NCBI GenBank assembly: GCA_048814795.1
Contig: CP184673.1
Location: forward strand, 1,488,001 to 1,552,000
Reading direction: 5' to 3'
DNA length: 64,000 nucleotides
DNA from: Thermatribacter sp048814795
Lineage (GTDB): Bacteria > Atribacterota > Atribacteria > Atribacterales > Thermatribacteraceae
Shown: positions 42,331 through 50,964 of the stretch, piece after piece
Position numbering within the stretch: the stretch's first letter is position 1
Layout: every line of letters starts with the position of its first letter
Translations under genes and position numbers: made by a program
Notes under the pieces: model-generated
Told to the model about the DNA's origin: nothing
The model's input: only the letters and a program-made list of their open reading frames with translations
Databases searched by the model: none

Positions 42331-44061
42331 ATGGAAATCCTTAATCATTTGAAGGAAGAAGAAATTATCGCTTATTTCTCAATGGAAATAGCCCTTTTTA
42401 AAGAAATACCAACCTACAGCGGAGGTTTGGGAGTACTGGCTGGAGATACAGTACGTTCCGCAGCTGACCTTTCCCTGCCTTTTGTAGCGGTTACCCTTAT
42501 CCATCGTAGGGGTTATTTTCGTCAGGAACTTACTCCAGAAGGTAATCAAATAGAACATCCTGTCATTTGGGACGTGGAACGTCTACTGACTCCCCTTCCC
42601 CATAAAGTCAAAGTTACCATTGAAGGTCGAGAAGTAACTATTGGTGCCTGGGTTTACATATGGCAAAGTGTCACCGGTGGCAAGGTACCGGTAATTTTTC
42701 TGGATACAGATTTGCCAGAAAACACGGAAAGCGACAGAACAATTACTCACTATCTTTACGGGGGTGACAAACGTTATCGACTCAAACAGGAAGTCGTGTT
42801 GGGTATTGGCGGAGTAAAAATGCTTAAAGCGCTGGAATTTTCGGTGCGCAAGTATCACATCAATGAGGGTCACGCCGCCCTTTTAGCTTTGGAACTTTTT
42901 AAAGATAGGATAAGCTGCCAAAAAGAAGAGAAAGCATGTTTGCATGAAGTGAGAAATCTCTGTGTCTTTACTACTCATACTCCTGTGGAAGCCGGTCACG
43001 ATAGATTCCCCTACCAGATGGTTCGAGAGGTACTTGGAGAACCACTCCCCTTTGCTCTACTTCAAAAATTAGGCGGAGAAAGCGAACTAAACATGACTCT
43101 TCTGGCTTTAAATTTGAGTGGTTATGTGAATGGTGTGGCTAAAAGACACAGCGAAGTTTCTCGAAATATGTTCCCTGGTTACGTAATCCACTCTATAACT
43201 AACGGCGTGCATACTTTTACCTGGACTTCACCGGCTTTCAGGGAACTTTATGACCTTTACATCCCGGGATGGGCTCATGAGCCTGAACTGCTGGCTCGTG
43301 TTGACGTAATTCCCGATGAACTGTTGTGGAGAGCTCATCAAAAAGAGAAAAAGATTCTTATTGATCTGGTTTTCGAGAAAACCGGTATATCCATGGACGA
43401 AGAAGTGTTTACCATGGGTTTTGCAAGAAGAATGACTGCCTACAAACGCCCTACCTTTGTTTTTGCAAATCGGGAGAGATTGATCAGAATTGCCAAGAGG
43501 CAGCCTTTCCAAATAATCTTTGCGGGAAAAGCACATCCCCAGGATTGGGAAGGCAAGAGGCTTATTCAGGAAATCTTTAAACAGATAAAAGAACTGAGTC
43601 CTTATCTCAAGATTGCTTTTCTGGAAGATTACGACCTTGAAATCGCCAAAAGGATGGTTTCAGGAGTAGACCTTTGGTTAAACACACCTCAAAAACCTTT
43701 TGAAGCCTCGGGAACGAGCGGCATGAAAGCTGCTCACAACGGTGTCCTGCATTTCAGTGTCCTTGATGGGTGGTGGATCGAGGGCTGTCTGGAAGGCATA
43801 ACTGGCTGGTCTATTGGTTCTCCTCCTGATGAAAAAAGCGAGAACGAAGTTCAAAGAGAGATTGAGGATTTTTATGGAAAGCTGGAGTATGCTATTTTAC
43901 CTGTTTTCTGCAATCACAGGGAAGAGTGGATAAAACTGATGAAAAACGCTATTGGCAAACTGGCTCCCTATTTTAACAGCCATCGTATGATGAAACGTTA
44001 CCTGAGCGAGGCTTATTTTCACCAGCCGGCCCTCTTTATCATGAATAATCGGCAAGCATAA
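42331..44061 (+). CDS. glgP: Alpha-glucan phosphorylase, short form
   Basis: PLP-dependent phosphorylase of about 576 residues, the compact form found in thermophiles and archaea. Visible motifs are IAYFSMEIALFKEIPTYSGG at the N-terminus, YHINEGHAALLALELFKD, CVFTTHTPVEAGHDRFPYQM, TNGVHTFTW and the PLP-lysine motif GTSGMKAAHNG at about residue 461. It releases glucose-1-phosphate from storage glucan or maltodextrin. ATG 42331 is chosen because GTGAGG precedes it; the upstream extension overlaps dut. A strong terminator follows. Confidence 0.93.
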   Translation: MEILNHLKEEEIIAYFSMEIALFKEIPTYSGGLGVLAGDTVRSAADLSLPFVAVTLIHRRGYFRQELTPEGNQIEHPVIWDVERLLTPLPHKVKVTIEGREVTIGAWVYIWQSVTGGKVPVIFLDTDLPENTESDRTITHYLYGGDKRYRLKQEVVLGIGGVKMLKALEFSVRKYHINEGHAALLALELFKDRISCQKEEKACLHEVRNLCVFTTHTPVEAGHDRFPYQMVREVLGEPLPFALLQKLGGESELNMTLLALNLSGYVNGVAKRHSEVSRNMFPGYVIHSITNGVHTFTWTSPAFRELYDLYIPGWAHEPELLARVDVIPDELLWRAHQKEKKILIDLVFEKTGISMDEEVFTMGFARRMTAYKRPTFVFANRERLIRIAKRQPFQIIFAGKAHPQDWEGKRLIQEIFKQIKELSPYLKIAFLEDYDLEIAKRMVSGVDLWLNTPQKPFEASGTSGMKAAHNGVLHFSVLDGWWIEGCLEGITGWSIGSPPDEKSENEVQREIEDFYGKLEYAILPVFCNHREEWIKLMKNAIGKLAPYFNSHRMMKRYLSEAYFHQPALFIMNNRQA

Positions 44062-44124
44062 ATTTTAGTGAAACACAAATCTTGCAAAAGGCTTTTAAAA
44101 AGTAAAAAGCCTGGCTTCACAACA

Positions 44125-44158
44125 AAAAAACTCGGGTGCTGAAGCACCCGAGTTTTTT
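44125..44158. terminator. Bidirectional terminator between glgP and csp
   Basis: A-run, 10-base stem CTCGGGTGCT / AGCACCCGAG with a 2-base loop, then TTTTTT. It serves the convergent glucan phosphorylase and cold-shock genes. Confidence 0.93.
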
Positions 44159-44203
44159 CTCATTGGTTATTTAACTTTCCACCAACATATTCACATTTTG
44201 TTT

Positions 44204-44407
44204 TCAACTAAGCTTTCTAACTTTTACTGCCTGAGGACCTTTGGTCCCCTGCTGGACTTCAAACTCAACCAGCTGGTCTTGCTCGAGGGTTTTAAAACCG
44301 CTTCCTTCAATAGCAGAATAGTGGACGAAAACGTCTCCGCCTTCGTCGGATTCGATGAACCCGTAGCCCTTCTGGGCATTAAACCATTTGACCTTACCTG
44401 TTGCCAT
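44204..44407 (-). CDS. csp: Cold-shock protein, CspA family
   Basis: This 67-residue single-strand nucleic-acid chaperone is one OB-fold domain. RNP1 is KGYGFIES (residues 13-20) and RNP2 is GDVFVHYSAI (residues 24-33). TGKVKWFNAQ at the N-terminus is canonical. AGGAGG precedes the ATG. A consensus promoter is 56-84 bases upstream, giving a leader of roughly 50 bases with an inverted repeat. Confidence 0.96.
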   Translation of the reverse strand: MATGKVKWFNAQKGYGFIESDEGGDVFVHYSAIEGSGFKTLEQDQLVEFEVQQGTKGPQAVKVRKLS

Positions 44408-44462
44408 TGAAATACAAACCTCCTGAAATATTAAAAGTTACCGCTTGCGCAAGCTTGCACTA

Positions 44463-44491
44463 AGCGTAACACTTTCAGGGAGGTTTGTCAA
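44463..44491 (-). promoter_or_regulatory. Promoter of csp
   Basis: On the minus strand TTGACA (44486-44491) and TACGCT (44463-44468) are 17 bases apart. Inverted arms GTTACGCTTA and a near-complement at 44440-44450 flank the start site. Confidence 0.7.
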
Positions 44492-44575
44492 CGGGGAAAT
44501 ACTTCTTTAAAAGCAAATTTTCTTCTCATCCTGGAATAAACTGTTAGATACTTGTTACTATACAAGCTATGAAAC

Positions 44576-44604
44576 TTGTTTTTTGGGATGATAAAGCGTA
44601 AAAT
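44576..44604 (+). promoter_or_regulatory. Promoter of the Ig-like lipoprotein gene
   Basis: TTGTTT (44576-44581) and TAAAAT (44599-44604) have 17-base spacing, 34 bases before the ATG. Confidence 0.6.
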
Positions 44605-44637
44605 AAAAAACACCAAGCCTAAAGGGGGGAAAGATTC

Positions 44638-45399
44638 ATGAAAAAAATACTTCTGTTTGTTTCCTTGAGCGTGTTTCTTGCTTTTGTTGCAGGTTGTGCT
44701 CCTTCAGGACCAACTACCCCACCTACTCCCAATCAAACCCAGGCGCCTCAGCTTATCACGGTGAATGACGGAGTAAGAAATCTGCAAAGTGGTGATTCCA
44801 TACGAGGTGGTATCACGGTTACCTTTACCGGAAGTGGACCGGCCAATGCCATCATAAAAGTGTATTTGAACGGAACACTCTTTGATAGCACCACCACCGA
44901 TGATGCAGGAAGTTTTACCTGGACCTGGACCAGTGGAACCACCGAAGGTACTTTCACCTTCGGTTTCACAGCAGAAGCAGGTGGACTTCCTGAAAGCGAG
45001 CAAGAACAGTTCCAGATTGTAGTGGACATAACACCGCCTTATCTCCTTTCCTGCTCCGCTAAAGCAGACGCTCCGCTTGGAGATGCACCAACCATCACTG
45101 TTCAGTTCAACGAGCCGGTCACCGTGGGCGATGTTAATCTTTTCGAACTACCTGGATATTGGGGGGTCGGTTGCCTCTCGGGATGTCTTGGTGGTTCGGC
45201 ATTTAATGTAACCCAGGTCACACTGGGGGCTGACAATCAAACAGTGACCTTAACGGGGGATTGGATGAGCGATCAAATGGTAGCTGGCGATCAGGTTATA
45301 GTGGTGTTTACCTATAATCCGCTGATGGACATCAAAGATGCAGCAGGCAACCAGTTCAATACAGCTGCAAGCCTTCCAACTTGCATGGTTACTCCTTAA
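44638..45399 (+). CDS. Surface lipoprotein with two Ig-like domains
   Basis: This 253-residue protein has a lipoprotein signal KKILLFVSLSVFLAFVAGC (lipid cysteine about residue 20) and then a Pro/Thr-rich linker (PSGPTTPPTPNQTQAP). Domain one (about 45-130) has Ig-like strands (ANAIIKVYLNGTLFDST, GTFTFGFTAEAGG). Domain two (about 132-250) opens with DITPPYLLSCS and contains PTITVQFNEPVTVGDV and LMDIKDAAGNQFN, as in SbsA Ig-like domains. A role in surface attachment or structure is likely. AAGGGGGGA precedes the ATG. A hairpin follows the stop. Confidence 0.82.
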   Translation: MKKILLFVSLSVFLAFVAGCAPSGPTTPPTPNQTQAPQLITVNDGVRNLQSGDSIRGGITVTFTGSGPANAIIKVYLNGTLFDSTTTDDAGSFTWTWTSGTTEGTFTFGFTAEAGGLPESEQEQFQIVVDITPPYLLSCSAKADAPLGDAPTITVQFNEPVTVGDVNLFELPGYWGVGCLSGCLGGSAFNVTQVTLGADNQTVTLTGDWMSDQMVAGDQVIVVFTYNPLMDIKDAAGNQFNTAASLPTCMVTP

Positions 45400-45408
45400 C
45401 TGGTGCGG

Positions 45409-45445
45409 CCATAGCCGCTTTGGATTTGGTCCAAAGCGGCTATGG
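45409..45445. terminator. Strong hairpin between convergent genes, overlapping the asnS stop
   Basis: Perfect 16-base arms (CCATAGCCGCTTTGGA and its complement) with a 5-base loop begin 10 bases after the lipoprotein stop. The right arm includes the last codon and TAG of asnS (45440-45442). No U-tract follows on either strand. Confidence 0.75.
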
Positions 45446-46744
45446 ATAAAGCCGGTAAATTTGGCGAGGGAAAGGGATAGCTTCGCGGATGTGGTGAATA
45501 CCGCATATCCAGGCTACAGTCCGTTCCACCCCCAGACCAAAGCCTGAATGAGGGCAGCTTCCAAACCTCCGCAAATCCAGATACCAGCCAAATACTTCCT
45601 CGGGAAGATTGTGCTCCTTAATACGCTCTTTAAGCAAGTTGAGGTCATGAATGCGTTCGCTTCCGCCTATTATTTCACCGTAGCCTTCAGGAGCAATCAG
45701 ATCATCGTTGAGAACTACCTCCGGGTTCTCAGGGTCAGGTTGCATGTAAAAAGCTTTTACTTTTTTAGGGTAATGATGAATGAAAACTGGGCGATCGAAC
45801 TCTTCAGAAATAGCTGTTTCTTCATCTCCCCCAAAGTCATCTCCCCATTCGATCTGGAAACCCTTTTTATGGAGTATGCTCAAAGCCTCGTCGTAAGAAA
45901 TGCGAGGAAAAGGAGGGACAACCCGCTCCAGAGGTTTTGGGTCTCTCTTCAGAACCTCCAGCTCGTGCTGGCGTTTTTCAAGTACCGTCTGCACCACAAA
46001 AGAAACAAACTCTTCCTGCAATTTCATGTTATCCTGCCAGTTGTAAAAAGCGACTTCCGGCTCCACCATCCAGAATTCGGTGAGATGTCTGCGGGTTTTA
46101 GACTTTTCAGCACGGAAAGTTGGCGCAAGACAGTATACCTTGCCGAAAGCCATACAGGCTGCTTCCATGTAGAGTTGACCACTCTGAGAGAGATAAGCTT
46201 TACCCAGGTCGAAATAGTCAAGAGCAAAAAGGGTGGTAGTCCCTTCGCAAGCCGCAGGAGTGAGAATAGGTGGATCGATGAGAGTAAAACCTCGTTCCTG
46301 GAAAAACTGATGAATGGCCATAATGACCTGATTGCGAATGCGTAAGATAGCATTTTGCTTGCGAGAGCGTAACCAGAGATGTCGGTTTTCCATAAGAAAC
46401 TCTACAGAGTGTTCCTTTTTTTGAATGGGATATTCCTCGGCTTCAGAAACAACCTCCAGTTTTTCAAGTTCCAGTTCGTATCCACCGATAGCTCTTTTTT
46501 CCTCTTTAACTTTACCCTGGACTATAAGTGAAGACTCAAGGGGTATATGCTTAAGGTTTTTAACTTCTTCGCTACTAAAGTGCTCACCTGCGAAGGCTGT
46601 AGCTTGAAGAAAACCCGTGCCGTCGCGTAAGATCAAAAAAGCTATCTTACCACTTGAGCGCTTGTTAGCAAGCCACCCTCGAATTTCCACTTTTTTGCCC
46701 AAATGTTGAGACAAGCTTTCTATGGACACCCAGGGAATTCCCAC
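45440..46744 (-). CDS. asnS: Asparaginyl-tRNA synthetase
   Basis: This 434-residue class IIb synthetase has an OB-fold anticodon domain at the N-terminus (GKKVEIRGWLANKRSSGKIAF, quoted in part) followed by the catalytic core. Motif 2 is APTFRAEKSKTRRHLTEF; the ENRHLWLRSRKQNAILRIR region opens the core; motif 3 is GFGLGVERTVAWICG. It lies 13 bases after the creatininase-family gene at the end of the liv-type transport operon. Its stop codon is embedded in the 45409-45445 hairpin. AsnRS rather than AspRS is indicated by the CAPTFRAEKS and GGSERIHDLNLL patterns. Confidence 0.93.
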   Translation of the reverse strand: MGIPWVSIESLSQHLGKKVEIRGWLANKRSSGKIAFLILRDGTGFLQATAFAGEHFSSEEVKNLKHIPLESSLIVQGKVKEEKRAIGGYELELEKLEVVSEAEEYPIQKKEHSVEFLMENRHLWLRSRKQNAILRIRNQVIMAIHQFFQERGFTLIDPPILTPAACEGTTTLFALDYFDLGKAYLSQSGQLYMEAACMAFGKVYCLAPTFRAEKSKTRRHLTEFWMVEPEVAFYNWQDNMKLQEEFVSFVVQTVLEKRQHELEVLKRDPKPLERVVPPFPRISYDEALSILHKKGFQIEWGDDFGGDEETAISEEFDRPVFIHHYPKKVKAFYMQPDPENPEVVLNDDLIAPEGYGEIIGGSERIHDLNLLKERIKEHNLPEEVFGWYLDLRRFGSCPHSGFGLGVERTVAWICGIHHIREAIPFPRQIYRLYP

Positions 46745-46757
46745 TATTATTTCCCTC

Positions 46758-47519
46758 CTATATCTTTCTCTTTAAACCGTATTTCCAGCTTTCCTTGTCC
46801 ATTTCTTTTACAAAAGAAACCACATAGTTGACCAGAGCTTCAAACATTTTTTTACCCTTTTCTGCAGAAGCTTTTGTGGGATCTCCTGTGGCACCGTAGG
46901 GAGTTAACTCGCTGAACTTCCATTTAATATCTGGGCCTTCGGGAAGCTCAGGAACCACTCCCCTTGCGTTTTCCATGCGACAGAGCTGGGGATACAGAAA
47001 AAGCATGATAGAGCTTTCTCCTTCTCCAGCATGTCCCAGACCCCCCCAAACTTCAAAAGTATCTTCAGGAAGCAGCTCTCCCGCTTTTATCCACCAGGCA
47101 TCCAGAGTGGCAATCACTACTTCGGGATATTTTACCTTAATGGATCTTGATGCAACTTCGATTGGCGCAATGTTTCCATCATGTCCATTTAGAACTACAA
47201 TCCTGTTTATACCCTGCTCGATAGTTGAAGAAAGTACGTCCTTAAGCACTTCAATCAAGGTTTCCGGACGCAGAGTAAGGGTGAAGGGAAAATCCTGATA
47301 GTGAAAACTTACTCCGTAAGGAAGGGGTGGAAGCACCAGCATTCCCTCTACCCTTCTTGCAACTTCCATGGCCAGAGCCTGAGCCACCAGAGTGTCGGTC
47401 CCAAAAGGTAGATGAAAACCGTGATTTTCAGCAGAACCCACCGCCAGGATGGCTTTATCAAAGCGGTTTTCCTTAAAATCCGAATAGCTAATTTCAGGAT
47501 GAAAAACTTTTTTGGCCAT
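46758..47519 (-). CDS. Creatininase-family amidohydrolase
   Basis: This 253-residue metal-dependent hydrolase has the family's metal-binding stretches: VGSAENHGFHLPFGTDTLVA, VVLNGHDGNIAPIE and GLGHAGEGESSIMLF. Members hydrolyse cyclic or formyl amides such as creatinine, formamidopyrimidines and mycofactocin precursors. Its position directly after four liv-type transporter genes suggests it acts on the imported amide or amino-acid-like compound. No signal peptide, so cytoplasmic. The precise substrate cannot be read from sequence. Confidence 0.87.
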   Translation of the reverse strand: MAKKVFHPEISYSDFKENRFDKAILAVGSAENHGFHLPFGTDTLVAQALAMEVARRVEGMLVLPPLPYGVSFHYQDFPFTLTLRPETLIEVLKDVLSSTIEQGINRIVVLNGHDGNIAPIEVASRSIKVKYPEVVIATLDAWWIKAGELLPEDTFEVWGGLGHAGEGESSIMLFLYPQLCRMENARGVVPELPEGPDIKWKFSELTPYGATGDPTKASAEKGKKMFEALVNYVVSFVKEMDKESWKYGLKRKI

Positions 47520-47531
47520 AGTTTAACCCCC

Positions 47532-48515
47532 TCATCTTCTCAATCTTTTTCCCATAATTCCCTCTGGCTTCCAGAGCATTATCACTATAAGAAGTATTGC
47601 ATAGATCAGCTCTATAAATCCATAAACCTTGAAGTGCTCCTCAACAGGCTTAAGCGCGTAACGCAAGGTGATAAGAGAAGCGGCACCCACTATAGGTCCA
47701 CTCATGGTGCCCATGCCTCCGATAATTAACATAACCACTATCTGAAAAGTAAGAAAGAAGGAGAATTCAAAAGGACGGATAGCCTTTGTAAAATGAGCGT
47801 AAAGGCCTCCCGCCACACCAGCAAAAAAAGCACCAATTACAAAGGAAAGAAGTTTATATTTCATAGGATAAATACCGAGAACTTGAGCAGCTACTTCGTC
47901 TTCTCGAATGGCAATCATCGCCCTTCCAAAGCGAGAGTTAACAATGCGCCATACGACGTAGATAGCTATGATAAGCCAGAAATAAGTCCAGTAGATGTTG
48001 GTATAGGAGGGTATGGCGTTGATACCCATTGAACCTCTGGTAAAGCCCCGCAAGGTTTTGGCAAGGGTTACCACTATAACCATAAATCCAAGAGAAGCCA
48101 CCGAGAGGTAATGTCCCCTCAATCGCAAGACCGGAGCCCCTATTAAAATAGCACAGAAGGAGGCCATTAGACCACCAGCTATGAGTGCAGGCAGGAAAGG
48201 CCAGGCGGCTTCAGGTCCGCCAAGTAACGGAGGCAATAAGGGCAGCTCATAAGCCTTGCGTAGAGTAAGGGGGAAAGTGAGGAGAGTCGAAGTATAAGCT
48301 CCTACAGCCATAAAGGCTGCATGTCCAAGAGAAAAGAGTCCGGTATAGCCGTTGGTAAGGTTCAGACTCACAGTTGCAATAGAATAAATACCAATCAGGA
48401 TTATTATGTGCAAGATGTAGCGGTTCAAGAGCCTGGTGGCACCGAAGAGAGCCAAAAATAGCACCAGGCTGCCAATAATAAACCAAATTTCTGTTGGAAT
48501 CTTGTTTGCTTTCAT
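47532..48515 (-). CDS. livM: Branched-chain amino-acid-type ABC permease LivM
   Basis: This 327-residue permease has about eight to ten membrane segments. The family signature NLTNGYTGLFSLGHAAFMAVGA is near the N-terminus, AIREDEVAAQVLGIYPMKYKL is the ATPase-contact loop, and IGGMGTMSGPIVGAA is the conserved C-terminal glycine motif. It overlaps the end of livH by four bases. It is the last transport gene before the creatininase-family gene. Confidence 0.93.
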   Translation of the reverse strand: MKANKIPTEIWFIIGSLVLFLALFGATRLLNRYILHIIILIGIYSIATVSLNLTNGYTGLFSLGHAAFMAVGAYTSTLLTFPLTLRKAYELPLLPPLLGGPEAAWPFLPALIAGGLMASFCAILIGAPVLRLRGHYLSVASLGFMVIVVTLAKTLRGFTRGSMGINAIPSYTNIYWTYFWLIIAIYVVWRIVNSRFGRAMIAIREDEVAAQVLGIYPMKYKLLSFVIGAFFAGVAGGLYAHFTKAIRPFEFSFFLTFQIVVMLIIGGMGTMSGPIVGAASLITLRYALKPVEEHFKVYGFIELIYAILLIVIMLWKPEGIMGKRLRR

Positions 48516-49411
48516 GCTCTTACCTCTTCTCTTACTCCCATAATTCCAGAGGGACGTACCAGCAGGACCAGTATGAGTATGGCAAAAACAATGGCATCCC
48601 GATATTCGGCAAAGGCTGTTGGCAAAAAAGCAATGGAGAGGATTTCAGCAAGACCCAAAATGAATCCTCCCAGCATTGCTCCGGGAATGCTGCCTACCCC
48701 GCCAACCACTACCGCCACAAAAGCTTTGACTCCGGTTAAAAACCCCATATCATATGAGATTTGTCCATACTTAGCACCCCACATAAAACCCGTGAAAGCA
48801 GCTATTGCTGATCCAATTAGAAAAGCAATGGATATAACTTTGTTAATCTCAATACCCATCATCTCGGCTACTTCAAGGTTCTCGCTGGTAGCCCGCATGG
48901 CGATACCCATTTTGCTATGTTTCACAAAAAGATGAAAAAGCAACATAATGGAAATTGAAGCTACAATGATGAAAACGTCAATGGTGCGGAAAGTGAGGTA
49001 AGAAGTACGATAAAGGTTCACCAGATATGGAGGGACTTTGAATGCATAAGGTTGAGGAGAAACCAGCATTTTCATAAAGTTTTCTATAAAGGTGTAAAAA
49101 CCGAGAGAAGTGATCAACAAAGCTACTTCAGGCCCCCCTCTTAGTTTTCGGTAAGCCACGGTGTCGAGCACTATGCCCATTACTCCTCCAAATCCCAGAA
49201 GCAGGAAAATGGTGGCTACAAAAGGAAGTCCTGCTTTAAAGAAAACAAAATAGAAAAAGAAAGCTCCCAGTGTGATCAGAGCTCCGTGTGCAAAGTTTAT
49301 TAACCTTAAAATTCCGTATACTACGGTCATCCCGAGAGCAAGCAATGCGTAAATACACCCTAAGATAATTCCATTCATGCTTTGTTGCATTAAGTAACCT
49401 ATTGAAAACAT
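48512..49411 (-). CDS. livH: Branched-chain amino-acid-type ABC permease LivH
   Basis: This 299-residue partner permease begins with MNGIILGCIYALLALGMTVVYG and carries INFAHGALITLGAFFFY, ATSENLEVAEMMGIEINKV as the ATPase-contact loop, and VVVGGVGSIPGAMLGGFILG near the C-terminus. It follows livF by seven bases. With LivM it forms the membrane channel. Confidence 0.94.
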   Translation of the reverse strand: MFSIGYLMQQSMNGIILGCIYALLALGMTVVYGILRLINFAHGALITLGAFFFYFVFFKAGLPFVATIFLLLGFGGVMGIVLDTVAYRKLRGGPEVALLITSLGFYTFIENFMKMLVSPQPYAFKVPPYLVNLYRTSYLTFRTIDVFIIVASISIMLLFHLFVKHSKMGIAMRATSENLEVAEMMGIEINKVISIAFLIGSAIAAFTGFMWGAKYGQISYDMGFLTGVKAFVAVVVGGVGSIPGAMLGGFILGLAEILSIAFLPTAFAEYRDAIVFAILILVLLVRPSGIMGVREEVRA

Positions 49412-49417
49412 GGGTAT

Positions 49418-50122
49418 TTATCCTCCCAGGTAAACTCGTCTTACATCTTCAAGGGACTCGATTTTCTCCGGGGGTCCTTCCATTTTTACTTCTCCTGCTT
49501 CAAGCACATAAATATAATCAGAAACTTTAATGGCCATCACGGCATTCTGTTCCACCAAAAGAATGGTTACCCCTTTTTCACGGATTTCTTTAATTAACTC
49601 ATAAAGCTCCTTGACAACCAGCGGAGCAAGGCCCAAAGAAGGCTCATCGAGTAACATTAGCTGAGGACGAGACATCAATCCTCTACCCAGAGCAAGCATT
49701 TGCTGTTCTCCACCGCTGAGGGTCCCAGCAACTTGATTTTCACGTTCTTTAAGACGAGGAAAAAGGCTATATACCAGTTCGAGGTCTTCCTGAATTTCTG
49801 CTTCACTTTGGCGATGGTAGGCACCAATGAGCAGGTTCTCTTTCACTGAGAGACGATTGAAAATTCCCCGTCCTTCAGGTACCAGGCATATTCCCTGGCG
49901 CACTCTCCAGGGGACAGGCCTGTTGGTTATTTCCCTTCCCTGGTAGAAAATCTGTCCCTGAAAAGGTTTTAATACACCAACAATGCTTTTCAGAGTGGTC
50001 GTTTTTCCTGCACCATTGGCTCCTATTAACGATACTATTTTCCCCTGCTCTACTTTTATATTCACTTTCTGGATAGCAGGTATAATTCCATATTTTACCC
50101 CTACATTTTTAAGTTCAAGCAA
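49418..50122 (-). CDS. livF: Branched-chain amino-acid-type ABC ATPase LivF
   Basis: This 234-residue ATPase has Walker A IGANGAGKTTTLKS, signature TLSGGEQQMLALGRGLM, Walker B QLMLLDEPSLGLAP and switch histidine region VEQNAVMAIK. Its TTG start overlaps livG by eight bases, so expression is coupled. It pairs with LivG to drive the importer. Confidence 0.95.
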   Translation of the reverse strand: MLELKNVGVKYGIIPAIQKVNIKVEQGKIVSLIGANGAGKTTTLKSIVGVLKPFQGQIFYQGREITNRPVPWRVRQGICLVPEGRGIFNRLSVKENLLIGAYHRQSEAEIQEDLELVYSLFPRLKERENQVAGTLSGGEQQMLALGRGLMSRPQLMLLDEPSLGLAPLVVKELYELIKEIREKGVTILLVEQNAVMAIKVSDYIYVLEAGEVKMEGPPEKIESLEDVRRVYLGG

Positions 50123-50894
50123 CTATATCACCAGCCCCAAGGTAAGCTTCAATTACTTTTGGATTATTTTGAATTTCAGAGGGCGAACCAACTGCAATTA
50201 CCGAGCCATAGTCCAGAACCTGGATGGTTTCGGCAAGCCCCATCACAAAAGGCATACGATGCTCCACAATGATCATGGTTAAGTCAAGCTCTTCCTTGAT
50301 TCTCTTGATGGTCAGCGCCAGTTCTTCAGCTTCCTGAGTATTCATGCCTGCTGAGGGTTCGTCAAGCAAAAGCACTTCTGGACCGGTCATAAGTGCTCTG
50401 GCAATGTCCAATTTTCTCTGTAAACCGTAAGGAAGGTTAGAGACAATTTCTTTACGTTGCGCCTGCATATCAAAAAGCTCCAGCATAGTTTCCACTCGTT
50501 TGAGGACTTTTCTTTCCTCGCTATAAAGACGGGGCAAACTCAGTAAGACATGAACAAAACCGTAAGAGGTGTGAATATGAGCAGCTACCTTGAGATTTTC
50601 TTCTACAGTCAAGTTAGGGAAAAGACGAAGATTTTGGAAGGTACGGGTTAAACCCATCGAAGCAATGATATCAGGTCGTGCATGGGTGATATCTTTCTCT
50701 TTAAAGAGGATTTTACCTTTATCCGGCTTCAAAACGCCGCTTATCAGATTAAATATAGTTGTTTTACCAGCACCATTGGGTCCAATAAGGCCAAATATGG
50801 CTCTTTTTGGTAACTCAAGTTCATAGCCGCTTACAGCGGTTACCCCCCCAAAATGTTTCCACAAGTTTTCTACTTTCAGTATTATTTGATTCAT
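50115..50894 (-). CDS. livG: Branched-chain amino-acid-type ABC ATPase LivG
   Basis: About 259 residues. Walker A is IGPNGAGKTTIFNLI, signature LPYGLQRKLDIARALM (the usual LivG variant), Walker B VLLLDEPSAGMN and switch region IVEHRMPFVMGL. ATG 50894 (MNQIILKVENLWKHFGG) is chosen because AAGGTGG precedes it; the frame runs 14 codons further into the palindrome. The ligand-binding protein gene lies upstream across that palindrome. Confidence 0.95.
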   Translation of the reverse strand: MNQIILKVENLWKHFGGVTAVSGYELELPKRAIFGLIGPNGAGKTTIFNLISGVLKPDKGKILFKEKDITHARPDIIASMGLTRTFQNLRLFPNLTVEENLKVAAHIHTSYGFVHVLLSLPRLYSEERKVLKRVETMLELFDMQAQRKEIVSNLPYGLQRKLDIARALMTGPEVLLLDEPSAGMNTQEAEELALTIKRIKEELDLTMIIVEHRMPFVMGLAETIQVLDYGSVIAVGSPSEIQNNPKVIEAYLGAGDIVA

Positions 50895-50910
50895 TCTTTC
50901 CACCTTAGTT

Positions 50911-50950
50911 AGAAACCGAAAGAGTTGAGATCTCAACTCTTTCGGTTTCT
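50911..50950 (-). terminator. Perfect 40-base palindrome between binding-protein gene and livG
   Basis: AGAAACCGAAAGAGTTGAGA is followed by its exact reverse complement. It lies 14 bases after the binding-protein stop and 16 bases before the livG start. There is no U-tract, so partial attenuation or mRNA 3' protection is likely rather than complete termination. Confidence 0.8.
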
Positions 50951-50964
50951 ATAATGATGCAAGC

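Noticed and set aside
45548..46345. 265-codon rightward ORF opposite asnS
   Set aside because: Fully antisense to a well-conserved asnS; composition (Phe, Arg, Ser rich) is that of a shadow frame.
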